NCBI RefSeq assembly: GCF_018687715.1
Contig: NC_056765.1
Coordinates: 30,154,254 to 30,218,253, forward strand
DNA from: Carya illinoinensis
Taxonomy: Eukaryota > Streptophyta > Magnoliopsida > Fagales > Juglandaceae
Direction: 5' to 3'
Length of the DNA: 64,000 nt
Position 1 is the stretch's first letter, and each line of letters opens with the position of its first letter. The translations under genes and the position numbers were made by a program. The notes below the pieces were generated by a model that was given only the letters and a program-made list of their open reading frames with translations, was not told the DNA's origin and ran no database searches. Below are positions 32,727-43,971 of this stretch, piece after piece.

Positions 32727-35700
32727 TTAAGGGGCATCATCAAGCGGAAATGCTAGGGGCACATTTATGAAAGCATCAGGTATCTCCTTTCGCCCAAACT
32801 CATCAACCTCATGGCGAACGCTTTCCTCAAGATGGAACAAATCCTGCTCAAGAAGCTTAAGATTGGTGGTTGGAGCAACCAGGAGACAGTTCCTCAATTT
32901 CATAATACTACGACCATGCCCATAAGTAAAGGCCTGATCCCTTGTTGCAAGGATACGAGCCAACTGGGCATGAAGTCTTGCAATTTCCTCCTAAGCAGCA
33001 GTTAGCTCACCCGTCTTCTCAGCAAGCCTCTGTTGACTAACCCCAAGAGCCAAGTTTGCCTCATTTAGACCCTTTTGAGAACAGGCCAGCTCTCCCTGGA
33101 GAGAAGTCAGCATCCCATCATGGGCAACATGCTCATAATTCAAGCATGAGCACTCAACCTCAAAGTTTTTTTGAGCCTCTGAAAGTTGCAGCTTGGCTAA
33201 ATCCCTATCAGATTGAAGGAGGGTCAAGGCAAAGTCATCCTTAGCCTTGACCTCGTTTGCTAGGCGGATAGTGTCACACAGCTCGAGAAGTTCAACCTTA
33301 CGTATCTCAAGATCACCCTACAAAGAGTGAGAGTAACCTTCAGCCTGCTCTAGTAGGTTTTCCAGCACATGCTTCTCCCCAGCAAAAATTGATTGTTCAG
33401 CCTTGTCAACCCACCACTTCTCAGAAGCATGCCTAACTATATAGCATAGCTTACGCCGCTCCTTGACCTCATCCTCAAGTCGGGCACGATCGGCCACTAT
33501 CCACGCGACTAGGTCATTGATGCCCTGCAAGAAGGAAAACAAACAACCAATTTGAGAAGAGTCTCAAAAATGAAAGGAGTGTATAAAAAGTGGGATGGAC
33601 TGCGTAGTACCTCAGAGAGCCAGCCCCTCAAACGAGTTACCATATGGGCAATAGACTCAGCTTGGGAGCTAACAGCCGTTGAGGAACCACCACCACTAGC
33701 AAACCCCCCAACAATCTCACCAGGGCTTAAAGGTGAGGCTGCGACAGGCCTTGCAGATGAAATCGCTATCCTTCCAGATGAATCCCCCAAGCACACAGGG
33801 GGCAGAGGGACTGGTGGGAAAGCCAGATCAGCCTCACGAAGGCGAGCATCTTCCCTCAAGAAATTATCCAACTCCTCCTCAATGAGGGAGCCAGTGTCCC
33901 CCCCAAAAGAAGAGGCATGAAGGGAAGGGAGAGAGAGCCCTGCCCCGCTGCCAACTTGCGAGGGAGTTCTTCCCCTAGAGATGGAAGCTGGTAGACTCTC
34001 TAGGGTGGTTTGCTGTGAACCAACCTCACTGCCTGTTTCAATCGGGGGTGGAGAAGCATCCCTTATTGTGTCAATCTGCTCAGCCTCATGGGGTGGAGAG
34101 GCCCATTTCGCCCCACTTGTGGGCAAAGCGTTTGATGCCTCCTCTTGGCTACCTATTGGCAAAATAGGGGCCGCCTTTTCATGGGCACCACCAGAAGGAG
34201 GGGGCAAACAAGCCCTCACCTCAGTAACAGAGTCAAGATTCAGGGCGGCCACAACTACGACGTCCAGCTTGACCTGCCTTACTCACCTTTCCAGGACAGG
34301 AAACTCAAACGCAGGAACAGAAGTCGTGGAATGCTCTTATGGACTAAACCCAACTTGGAGGGAGGCGGCCAGGTCAAAAATGGCCAAGTCAGCTAAACCC
34401 TACACATCCTAAGGCCACTAGGACGCAGTGGCGATGAGGACGCCCATGGAGAGGGAGGAACAGTGGTAGTTGGCAGGGTAGAAATCTGGCCAACCTCGCC
34501 CCCGAGAATAAGGCAGTATCCTCCAGCCGAGGAAACGGGGGCTCGGGGCTGGCTAGCTGAGTAGGCGTATGAGATTGTACATCCTCCTGAGGCGTCTGGT
34601 TCTGGACGCCCTCAGATGGCGCCAGGGTTTTCTTTTGAGGAGGAGGAAGGGGAGAAGAGTCTTCAGAATGGGCACTTTTTCGTTGGCAACCATTGTCATT
34701 CTTTTTCTTGCTCGTTTTCTCTCTTTTCTCTGCGGCTTCCTCTATCTCTAGTCATGATTTCTTTCCTCCCCTCTTTTCTAGACAAGATTTCTTTTCTTTA
34801 GATGGATCATGCTTCGAAGTTTTCTCAAAGGGCTTCGGCATGGGAGGAGGAATGGTGGCCGAGATCATAAAGTCACGCCCTTGAAAATACGATCGGTTAA
34901 GAGACATCAAGAACCGATCAATGTGGGCTGAGGTCAACAAGAGATCAGTGTGAAGCTCTTTAGGATTAGCCTCAGCCCAGGAACAGACAGTCTCAATCCG
35001 AGCCAATTCATAGCATGACAAAGGTTCCATTTTGAGCCACAATTTCTTTTCGTCAAGAATGGGGTGCCAGATTGATGAAAATGGAAAGTCCTGGAAGACA
35101 TCTTCTGAGGTAGGGAACTGCTAACCTTGACTAGTGATAAAAAAGAACTTGGATGTCCACGCCTTAGTGTTGGAATAGCGAGTCTGAAACCGGGCCAGCG
35201 TCTGCCCGTTATCCTTCTTGCAGAAGCTAACCACATTACCCTTGGCAGCCTCCCTCACATTATAAAATGCCAAAAATTCCCTACCAGTCAGGTTAGGGTA
35301 AGGGTCGCCGAGAGGTTCCAGAACCATATGGAAGACAATACAAGCACAGAAATATACCCTCAATGCAAAATGGTGTAGTTGAGTAAGAGTTATACTAAGG
35401 AGGTCCAGAATGTCATGAAGAGGGAGCAGAAGGGTAGCCTCAACCCATGTTGCAGGAGAGGGATGGTGATAGCCACTTTTCCAGCAAAACCCTCATCGTC
35501 ACAGCATCCAGACTTGAGAGCTACCAAGATAATGGTTTCAACAATACAAAATTCTTCCCGAAGCTTAGCAAAATGCTTTTCCCGGATACCCGAATGCCAT
35601 CGGTACCCAGCAAAAGTCGTCCCCTCAGGGACTTTGAAGGGATTCTTAGAAACCCCACCTTCACCAGAATGGGTCTTTGAAATTGATAGAAGAAAAACAG

Positions 35701-35881
35701 TACGAAGGATCAAAACAGACAAGGAACGAAGCCAAGAAAGAGATTCAGAAAGCTGAAAGAGCAACAGAGAAAAAAATGAGGGAAGACAGAAGAGGGGGTA
35801 TTTGAAGAAAGACAGAATGTAGAATGCCAACAGACAAAGAAAGTGTACTTCGGGACTGGAAATGAAGTATAACCGTCGCAA
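32727..35881 (-). pseudogene. Antisense ORF of the Tat element ('putative gypsy type transposon' protein plus coiled coil)
   Basis: It runs opposite to pol, between integrase and the 3' LTR. From 35881 the minus strand reads a hydrophobic leader of doubtful reality. The plant 'putative gypsy type transposon' domain (PF04195 style) follows: FAKLREEFCIVETIILVA, HGLRLPFCSLF, ALRVYFCACIVFHMVLEPLG, NVVSFCKKDN and NTKAWTSKFFFIT. Then come a TAG at about 35121, SAHIDRFLMSLN, a Ser/Pro/Glu-rich linker (34252-33600), and a heptad-rich region (33540-32730) ending LAFPLDDAP. Stops and shifts lie at 35390, 35121, 34752, 33509, 33318 and 32991. Antisense ORFs of this sort are known in Tat/Retand/Ogre elements; their function is unknown. 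Longest frames are 33509-34252 and 35390-35881. Confidence 0.7.
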
Positions 35882-36210
35882 GAAAACCCTCTACTTTTTC
35901 TGCCAATAGCAACGGGAAATGATGGGCAATCCTCGGTATTTAAAAAAATTGGTACAAAACGGCGAAGAAAAATGGGTACGGTGGGCCAACGGGCACCTGA
36001 GGGCCGTGGATACTATGGGCCTATGTCCATGGCCATTCGCCCTTCGCGTACCAAGGCCCATACACAAAGAGGAAGGAAGAAGTGACACATGGGCATGAGG
36101 ATTAAAGGCAAAAAGAAGGCCCATGTGGAGACACCCAACACTTCTACGGCAGCAAAGCTGATCAATATAAATCCCCTCCACCAAAAGGCAAAAGGAATTG
36201 GCAGGGTAGC

Positions 36211-36606
36211 TGGAAGGACTATTCGGACCAAAAGGCCCAAGACACCGAAAGAGGCACATTATATTACAAAAGCCTAGAGGGCAGATCTAGGGGCTGCAAT
36301 GGGATAAGTAAGAAAAGTCTAAGAGAAGATGTGTCTCTCGCCATCTTTTACGGAAGGATAACGACATCGGGAAGTAACATGATTGTTCAAAATATCAAGT
36401 AATGATCCACACCGATAAATTCTAGATAAGATAAGTATCACAAGCAAGTCTATATATACTAGGTAATCTTTGATAATTGGGAGAATAATTTGACTAATGT
36501 TTTCTTTCACTGACTTAAGCATCGGAATATTTTCAGGTGAAACCCCACCAGCCTCCTTGACGATCTTTGGTGAAAAGTTGCAGATTGACCTGTGAGACAC
36601 GTCCTT

Positions 36607-36610
<4 letters not shown>
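36211..36610 (+). mobile_element. Gypsy 3' LTR (400 bp)
   Basis: Starts TGGAAGG after a purine-rich stretch (36180-36209) and ends CGTCCTTAACA at 36610. It is the reverse complement of the LTR at 7400-7800. A (TA)n run follows at once. Its plus orientation agrees with pol; the 5' LTR's does not. Confidence 0.85.

Positions 36611-36658
<48 letters not shown>
36611..36658. repeat. (TA)n microsatellite at the Gypsy edge
   Basis: About 24 TA units after the 3' LTR; a TA-rich run also flanks the 5' LTR at 7801. This is the inferred insertion target. Confidence 0.9.
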
Positions 36659-36660
<2 letters not shown>

Positions 36661-36698
36661 TTTTGGATGATCTACTTAGAAAATGATTGATCTTGTTT

Positions 36699-36703
36699 GC
36701 TTG

Positions 36704-36732
<29 letters not shown>
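36699..36732 (+). repeat. (TTTTG)n pentanucleotide repeat
   Basis: About six units of ttttg followed by a short T run. Confidence 0.85.
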
Positions 36733-36734
<2 letters not shown>

Positions 36735-37359
36735 TTTTTGGGTTAAATTTAAAGCGGCCTACCAATTACACCATATAACACAAAAAATTACTTTATAAAA
36801 TTCTCATGCAATATTAATGCGCAAATTCAGTGTTCAAAGTAATTCCTGTGACATTTGTTAATTGAAGAAATTGAAGTGAAAATAGTTCGTGGGGGCTCCA
36901 AACTACTTTGTTTTGGCAGTAACCCAAATTGTCAATATTTTTGTCGGTTTTACATTATTGTAATCAGTAACATGAATAGCAGCATTATTTAGCCAGCAGA
37001 TCAAGTTTATGATGATGATCGACATGAAATTCAGGAGAAAATATTGAAATCTAATTAAATCTGCCGTAGTTATAGTACTTCTACATTTAATATTTATCTC
37101 GAAGAAATAAATTAGAATCATCTTAATTAATTAAATTTTTCTGTTTTTCTTTCTTGCACGGTTTTCATAAGTTTAATCAGATCGAACATGACTATGACTA
37201 ATAGTAGTGGAGATCAGAATGAAATTAGGCAGGCTAGCTGCAATTGTAAGCTAATTGTTACTTGCATGACATGATGATGCACCCACCAATTCATAATTTC
37301 ATCCAATTAATTTTATATTTATTAATGGTTCACCTTTTGAGGCAAATTTATTAATTATT

Positions 37360-38830
37360 ACATGTCCATTAATTTTGTTTAGTTTCCATATTTCTTTAAG
37401 TAAAATTATAATATTATTTAAAACCCTCATCCGAGAAAAATCATGAAGACATTCAATATATATCTTGGCCAGGGTCTATACCCGACCCATGTAAAAACCT
37501 TATAACAACCAAATTTATGCAATTCATCAATGATTTGCATCTAATATATATAGGGAAAACAAGCACGGTGAATTCATTTTAAGATCAATTTGATGGAAGA
37601 TATATGGACAAAGGAAGGAGTTAATTGCTAAACTTAAAAGCTTGTGGAGTTTTCTTATGAATGAATGTTTTAGGTATCATTATGAGCTATACAAGTGCAT
37701 ACTCTTTTTGAAAAAGTGTAGGGTCCGTCTATATAAAGTTATTTTTTTCATGTAAATCTTATGTTTACTCTTTTTTTTATAAAATAAATATACAACACTT
37801 GTATACTTTATAACTACAAATATCATTTTTTTTATAAGTCAGTAAAAAGCCAGAAGTTGGTTTTATAACTAAGCCTAACTTCTTCCAGTTTTTTTTTTTT
37901 TTTTTTTTTTTGTGACCTCTATAACTACAAATATGATTTTTTTTTTGGTAAGTCGGTGAAAAGCCAGAGGTTGTTTTACAACTAAGCATAACTTCTTCCA
38001 ATTTTTTTTTAGGTGACCTCTATCACTGCAAACAAAGACAAATTTTCTTCGCAATCTGTGATAGATTTTGCTGGAAAATTAGCTGCAATCACAAAGGTCA
38101 AAAAAGAACTTTTTTTTCTTTCTTCCTTTTTATAATTGCAACTATTCCTACATTCATTATTTTTTTTTCCTTTTTCTCTAAACGAGCAAACTTCATTAAA
38201 ATAAAAGATGATATATGATGTTAGAGAGGGACGTCATGGTGGGTGCGTGTCGACTGCTAATGGTCGGAGTGCTGCAGGTTTGAGAAAATCTAAATAGGTA
38301 GAAAAATACTATCATAAAAACATATACATAAAAAGATAGGAAAAATGAAGAGGAAAATGAAAAGAAAATAAAGAGGAAAGTGCCTCTCCAGCGACGGCAC
38401 TAGTAAAGATGGATTTTCTTTCTAGAGAAAGCAAATACTTTATTTGTGTCGATTATTTCTTAAGATAACGACCGTTTATTCTCTTGACAAATAATTTATC
38501 ATAAATGTTTATTTTTCTAAAACGTCGGCTTGAACTCAATTTATCATAATTTAATTAGGTCCTAGTTTGCTTAATTTCCATGTTGTAAAGACTCGATCCG
38601 GAAATCACTCTTAATTACGTACTCATTCATGACTCACAAGTCAACAAGTTGTACATGAAGAGTCCCTACCACATCATGAATAGATGATGATGATGATCAA
38701 TGATCATCCGAAGAATATTTGCTACAATCTCCTCATCATGTATTTATGATACATCAAGTCCATGACTTTTATCTAAAATATTCTCGTCTATAGATCATTT
38801 AGATTAATCCCATAGTACATATTTATTGAA
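37360..38830 (-). repeat. Block shared (reversed) with the extensin A upstream region
   Basis: Partner of 18225-19330. This copy has an extra insertion around 37660-38340, including the internal tandem repeat at 37805-38022. Both copies lie upstream of an extensin gene but in opposite orientation relative to the gene. Confidence 0.8.
37805..38022 (+). repeat. Tandem duplication, two ~105-115 bp units
   Basis: Each unit begins ctataactacaaatat, contains gtaaaaagccagaagttg or a close variant, then taacttcttcca, a T run and gtgacct. A third partial start follows at 38020. Expanded T runs separate the units. Confidence 0.75.
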
Positions 38831-39743
38831 CATTTAATATATATTTAGAAATTTACTCAGACAGTTATTTATAAATGTTTATATATTTATGATACCTCAC
38901 CCACTCTTAGTCCTAAAGTTTAGATGAGAGGAATTCATCTACCATATCCAAATTCCTTATAATCTATAATTTGTAGCGCGCATATATAATTTTTTGAAGT
39001 GGAAGTTTTATTCTTTTTAGACCACAAGTTGCCTCTTAAATTAACAAATTTATGGACATTATGCAATTTAGAATTTTAAAGGTATGCGATAATTGATCTA
39101 TTAATTCTTTTTTATATAACTATTTGAGATCTTCTTTTTTCCTACATATATTTAATCTAGTACAATTAGTATATGTAATTAATTTTGAAACATAAGCTTT
39201 TGTTCAGCTTGTTAGGCTATATCATCCATTCCTATATATTTAATGACCATAAATTAAATCATTTAGGTCTAAAATCATTAACTTTTTTTTATAACGTTTA
39301 AAATCATTAACTTGAAAGATCATGGCAATAAATAATATATAAATTAATTAATTTTAATAGTAAATAAATAATACTTGCAATATCGAGTATGCAAGTGTTA
39401 AATAATCATTTTGAAAAAAGTAAATAAATACGAGACTCTCATAAAAAGAAAATTAATTTTTAATAGTAAACCCCATCATTTTTTAAACTGACTGTACGTC
39501 ACTTATACATTTCAAGACTCTTATATATATATGTAACATTACTCTTAATAGTATAGAACCTTCATGTCACCTCCATTTCTTTATGTCTAATTTATTATAG
39601 TTAGTAATGAAAAATTAAGGTCACATTAAAACAATTATACCCATCAAGTATTAAATAAGACTTAATAATATAATAAAATGAAAATGAATAATTTCTCCAC
39701 AAAAAGAAAGAAAGAAAGAAAATGAATAATTTCTCCCGCACAT

Positions 39744-39841
39744 TACGGTGCGCCAGTAGTTTCTATATGTATGATTACGGTGCACCAGTAGTTTCTATAT
39801 GTATGATTACGGTGCACCAGTAGTACTTTCTATATGTATGA
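39744..39841 (+). repeat. Tandem repeat, three ~32-36 bp units
   Basis: The unit attacggtgcaccagtagt followed by ttctatatgtatg is repeated three times; the third has an extra tactt-like insert. Confidence 0.85.
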
Positions 39842-40454
39842 GTTAACACAATGAATCTTTTATAAAATATTTTCTTTTTAATCAAACAGAAACTATCATT
39901 GCATCGGTAGTACTTTTATTTGACTTGGGAGTAAACCAAGCTCATTCAAGTCAAATGAAATAATTATACAAACCCACGAACTCTAAAATATCAAAAAAAG
40001 AAAAAAGAAAAAAAAAACAAACAAAGAAATCATTTATAAGCCATATCTATCTATCTACAACCAAGCAACCTTTCATCTATATTGAAAGTTCAAACAGAAG
40101 TACTAGGGATTCCCAAGATATACTCTTAGCTCCCAATTATTTTGATTTCTATTGAGGTTAGAACCGGCCATGACTTCACTCTCTCAATTGTGCTATAAAC
40201 AAACACAAAAGTCCTATAGTCAAAAAAGATTCTGTAAAATGAAACTCATGAACTGACGTTACTTTATATGATATATTAGATCTATTTTAAAATAAAAATA
40301 CTAGTTTTATAATATAACGTATTATATTAAATCATGTCAATTTATTTATTTACTTTTATAATTTTGTTTTTGGTTTAAACATTTCAAAAATGAAATAAAT
40401 ACCAATCAAACTATGTACAATTCCACCAACAGAATACCTTACGCTTAGCCAATA

Positions 40455-40850
40455 TGTGTGTATAAATATTTTCTAGTTCTATCTCTTCCTATCCGCTTAA
40501 GTTTTTTAAATAAGTGATTATTTCACATGATATTAGAGCAAGGGTTCTAAGTTCAAATATTGACTCTACATTCTATTCGATTTAATTAAATATTCCATGT
40601 ACTAGGTCACCTATTGAGAGAAAGTCTGGCCCACACGTGAGAGTGAGTACTGTTAAGATATAAAATAAATAATAAAATCTATCACTTTCTTTTAGCTTAA
40701 GCTTTTGGAATAAGTGATAATTTTACATGATATCAGAGCAAAAGTCCTAAGTTAAAATTCTGATTCTACACTCTATCATATTTAATTCAATATTTCACAT
40801 GTTAGGCCACCTATTGATACCACATTCATAAAAACTAACAATCCACAACG
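40455..40850 (+). mobile_element. TRIM: tandem mini-LTR element upstream of extensin B
   Basis: A 77-base LTR (40651-40727) starts TGTTAAGATATAAA and ends TTTTACA. It is followed by TGATATCAGAGC (40728-40739), close to the Met-tRNA primer site. A related LTR ends TTTCACA at 40527 and is followed by TGATATTAGAGC and a ~123-base internal part that ends just before the second LTR. A second internal copy follows to about 40850. The order is therefore LTR-internal-LTR-internal. No coding capacity. It lies 0.5-0.9 kb upstream of the extensin B start. Confidence 0.65.
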
Positions 40851-41261
40851 CGTTTGTTCATTAATTTCAACAAAAGCTGAAGACTTGGGTATTAAATAAC
40901 AGTGGAAAGTTTCTTAGACACAGGAGTCTGCGTATTAAATAACAGTGGAAAGTTTCTTTAGACACATACAACAAACATGTCCCCATTCTCAAATTCAAGA
41001 GTTGTTGATGAATTGTTCTTGGAGTTAAGCCTTTATACATATATTTATTTATTTACACTTATTAATATTGCTTATAATTTCAAGACACTAGTACACGTAC
41101 AGTTCCCATGGAGGCGGAGGCTAATGGGATCCCATTATCCTCATTTTAATTAAAGAAAACAAAAGATTGGAAAATTCCGAACTTGTATTATTGGTTAGGT
41201 AAAGGTTGAAAACTTCAGATAGCTAGTGTTAAAAAATCCTCTGCTCATTAGTCTGGATGGC

Positions 41262-41270
41262 TATATAAAT
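41262..41270 (+). promoter_or_regulatory. TATA box of extensin B
   Basis: TATATAAAT lies about 96 bases before the ATG codon, with a CT-rich leader after it. The surrounding sequence is not that of the A and C promoters. Confidence 0.75.
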
Positions 41271-41365
41271 GGAGAGCCTCTCCTCAGTTCTCATTCAACA
41301 GACCGTATACCAAATCTTCTCTGCATTAAAGTCACAGAAGTGTGGGAGTTTAGTTTTGCACAAAA

Positions 41366-42361
41366 ATGGCCAATCTGTGGCCAAATCTAATCTGTGCATT
41401 GGCTGTGGCTGTAGTCTTATTAGCGACCAATATAGCAGCTGATGATCACAAGCCTTACGTTTATGCATCTCCACCTCCACCAAAATACGTGTACAAATCC
41501 CCTCCACCACCACATTACCGCTACAAATCACCACCTCCATACCACAAGAAGTCTCCTCCACCACCGCATTACCATTATAAGTCCCCCCCACCACCATCTC
41601 ACAAATCCCCACCTCCTCCATCTCCATCACCGCCCCCTCCCTATGTCTACAAATCCCCACCTCCCCCATCTCCTTCACCTCCTCCACCCTACATCTATAA
41701 ATCTCCACCACCTCCCTCACCATCTCCTCCACCTCCTTATATTTACAAATCACCACCACCACCATCTCCATCACCTCGCCCACCATACGTCTACAAGTCA
41801 CCACCTCCTCCATCACCATCACCTCCTCCTGCCTACATCTATAAATCTCCACCACCACCCTCACCACCACCCTCACCATCCCCTCCACCTCCTTATATTT
41901 ACAAGTCACCTCCACCACCTTCTCCTTCACCTCCTCCTCCATATGTGTACAAGTCACCACCTCCTCCATCTCCCTCACCTCCTCCTCCTTATATTTACAA
42001 ATCACCACCACCCCCATCTCGGTCACCACCTCCTCCATATGTTTACAAGTCACCCCCTCCTCCATCTCCATCACCTCCTCCTCCATATATTTACAAATCA
42101 CCACCACCCCCATCTCAGTCACCACCTCCTCCATATGTTTACAAGTCACCCCCTCCTCCATCTCCATCACCTCCTCCTCCATATATTTACAAATCACCCC
42201 CTCCTCCATCTCCGTCACCACCTCCACCCTATGTCTACAAGTCACCTCCTCCTCCATCCCCTTCACTCCATCCACCTTATGTTTATAAATCTCCACCACC
42301 ACCATCCCCACCACAGCCATCCCCATACTACTACAAATCCCCACCGCCTCCGAAATACTAA
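41366..42361 (+). CDS. Extensin B (331-residue classical extensin)
   Basis: Intact single-exon coding frame in good start context (AAAATGGCC). Residues 1-25 (MANLWPNLICALAVAVVLLA, then TNIAA) form a signal peptide for secretion. A mature start DDHKPYVYASPPPP follows, then short SPPPP units with HYRYK and HYHYK, and about fourteen units of SPPPPSPSPPPPYVYK or YIYK. It ends SPPPPKY. Pro in Ser-Pro4 blocks should be hydroxylated and arabinosylated; Tyr-x-Tyr-Lys supports intramolecular isodityrosine and peroxidase crosslinks in the wall. Variants such as PSRSP, PSQSP and SPRPP show repeat drift. It lacks the His/Trp tail of A and C, so it is a more distant paralogue. Expression cannot be judged from sequence. 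Confidence 0.93.
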   Translation: MANLWPNLICALAVAVVLLATNIAADDHKPYVYASPPPPKYVYKSPPPPHYRYKSPPPYHKKSPPPPHYHYKSPPPPSHKSPPPPSPSPPPPYVYKSPPPPSPSPPPPYIYKSPPPPSPSPPPPYIYKSPPPPSPSPRPPYVYKSPPPPSPSPPPAYIYKSPPPPSPPPSPSPPPPYIYKSPPPPSPSPPPPYVYKSPPPPSPSPPPPYIYKSPPPPSRSPPPPYVYKSPPPPSPSPPPPYIYKSPPPPSQSPPPPYVYKSPPPPSPSPPPPYIYKSPPPPSPSPPPPYVYKSPPPPSPSLHPPYVYKSPPPPSPPQPSPYYYKSPPPPKY

Positions 42362-42391
42362 AACCAATCGTTATGTAGTGCTACTAATCAC

Positions 42392-42511
42392 GTAAGTATT
42401 TTTTATATGCTCATTCTCGAATCTGATTAACATTTCCTTTATTCGTTTATTTCTTGTACTTTCCCCATCGATCGTAACCTTCTCATGATTTCTACTACTC
42501 TGGTATTGCAG
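42392..42511 (+). other. Probable intron in the extensin B 3' UTR
   Basis: A strong donor (AC|GTAAGT at 42392) lies 30 bases after the stop, and an acceptor (TATTGCAG, ending 42511) follows a T-rich stretch, giving a 120-base intron. Introns in the 3' UTR are known for several extensin genes, where they affect transcript processing. Not visible in A or C. Confidence 0.6.
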
Positions 42512-42674
42512 CTTATGATTAGGTGACAAAAGGAATAATTGCTGCTCATCATGAAGTAATCAGATACGTGTGGACGCGCGCTTTGCATACTTCTAAAAAA
42601 TAAGTGTTTTTTTTTTTTTTTTTTTTTGGCCTACGGTCACTTGATATATTAATTATATATTAAAAAATAAGTAT

Positions 42675-42759
<85 letters not shown>

Positions 42760-43819
42760 ATTAATAATTTTACTATATATTTCTACGTGACAATTATGAA
42801 AAAAAAAAAAAAGCAATTGTTTAATTCAAGACTAGCAAACCCAAAAACAATTCAAAAGACATACACATGATTATGCGCATTTGGTCAGATCATGAGTACG
42901 TACTGATGATCATCATCATTTGGTTATAAAATATTATAAATACTTATGGATGGCCTGCATGCATGCATGCTTTTGAACCATTAATATTTTATGACCTGTA
43001 CCTGCAAGCTGAGATCGAGCAGATCCACAAAATGGAATACTATATGCGAATCAACAAAAACAAATTAAGCAAAAAGGGGAACAAAACCATCGTTTATTTT
43101 ATAATCAATCCTGTCTGTACGTAAATTAATATTTGCAACTGGAGATCAAAGTACGCTTAATTAACATGGAGTTTTTTGACACTAACTAGCTGCTAGATCA
43201 ACTGCATGCATATATATATATATGCGTGCATACATACATATTATATACATACAAGAGCTAGCGTCTGGTTTTTCTTTACTCCCTGCAGTCTGATCTGCAG
43301 TAATTAGTTTTTTCATAGCCAAATTAAAGGGCACGTGTATGCGTCACTAATTAGTTTCCATGATTTTAATTCAACAAACGTCTGATTATGGGATGAGATT
43401 TCAAATGAATTGAAGGCCACTTTGATATATAATCATATATCCACAAATTCATCATGAATACTTCATTGAAAAAACAATCATAATATATATATATATATAT
43501 ATTCATCAGGTTGCTGATGTACAATATATATATATATATATATATTAATAGTTAATTATATATAAATTGATTTTCCAAAGAGCTAGAATTAATTAAAAAT
43601 GTATCAGATGATCAGTACTGAGCATTTGGATGTCATACACTGGAAATCCAATTGTGCTTGTAATTATTATGAAGGCCCCCATCTTGAATTTATGTTGATC
43701 AAAAGGAAATTGCAAAGGACATGATTAATATTCTTAGGATTTTTTCCCCTTTCCCCTTTCCCTAAACATAAGTTAAGATATATTATAAATATAATTAATA
43801 ATGATCTACCTCTTTCCAT
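42512..43819. other. Intergenic DNA after extensin B, no gene seen
   Basis: Contains a T run (42608-42627), the (TC)n tract, TA tracts near 43483-43502 and 43523-43545, and AT-rich DNA. No frame resembles a known family. Confidence 0.65.
42675..42753 (+). repeat. (TC)n microsatellite, ~79 bp
   Basis: A pure TC dinucleotide run about 0.3 kb after the extensin B stop. The serine-leucine ORF across it is an artefact. Confidence 0.95.
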
Positions 43820-43961
43820 CAATTAAACTTTTAGAATAAGTAACAATTTCACATAGGATATTAAATCAGAGGCCTGTCTTGAACTAAAATCTTGATTCTA
43901 CAGTACTTCTCCCAACTTAATTAAATATTCCATTTATTAAGCTGGCCTATTAAGGGCGAGT
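43820..43961 (+). mobile_element. TRIM-related fragment
   Basis: Matches the TRIM at 40455-40850: tagaataagtaacaatttcaca (LTR end), a degraded primer site, then the internal part through ttaattaaatattccat and ggcctatt. The truncated LINE starts at its right edge. Confidence 0.6.
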
Positions 43962-43971
43962 ACTGAGATAT

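Larger units (their letters stand above)
27361..36610 (+). mobile_element. Tat-type Gypsy retrotransposon, main part with 3' LTR
   Basis: In plus orientation: rest of gag, protease, RT, RNase H, a second RNase H, integrase, tandem repeats, an antisense ORF and 3' LTR. The dual RNase H, the TGGCGCC primer site (at 7397) and the antisense ORF are features of the plant Tat lineage. The 5' end is not here but reversed at 6676-7800. Stops and shifts are scattered throughout pol, so the copy is dead. Confidence 0.85.
36733..40454. other. Intergenic DNA upstream of extensin B, no gene seen
   Basis: This is AT-rich DNA containing the duplicated block at 37360-38830 and two small tandem repeats (37805-38022, 39744-39841). 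ORFs here are under 80 codons and without family resemblance. Confidence 0.65.

Noticed and set aside
42673..42870. Ser-Leu repeat ORF
   Set aside because: Translation of the (TC)n microsatellite.
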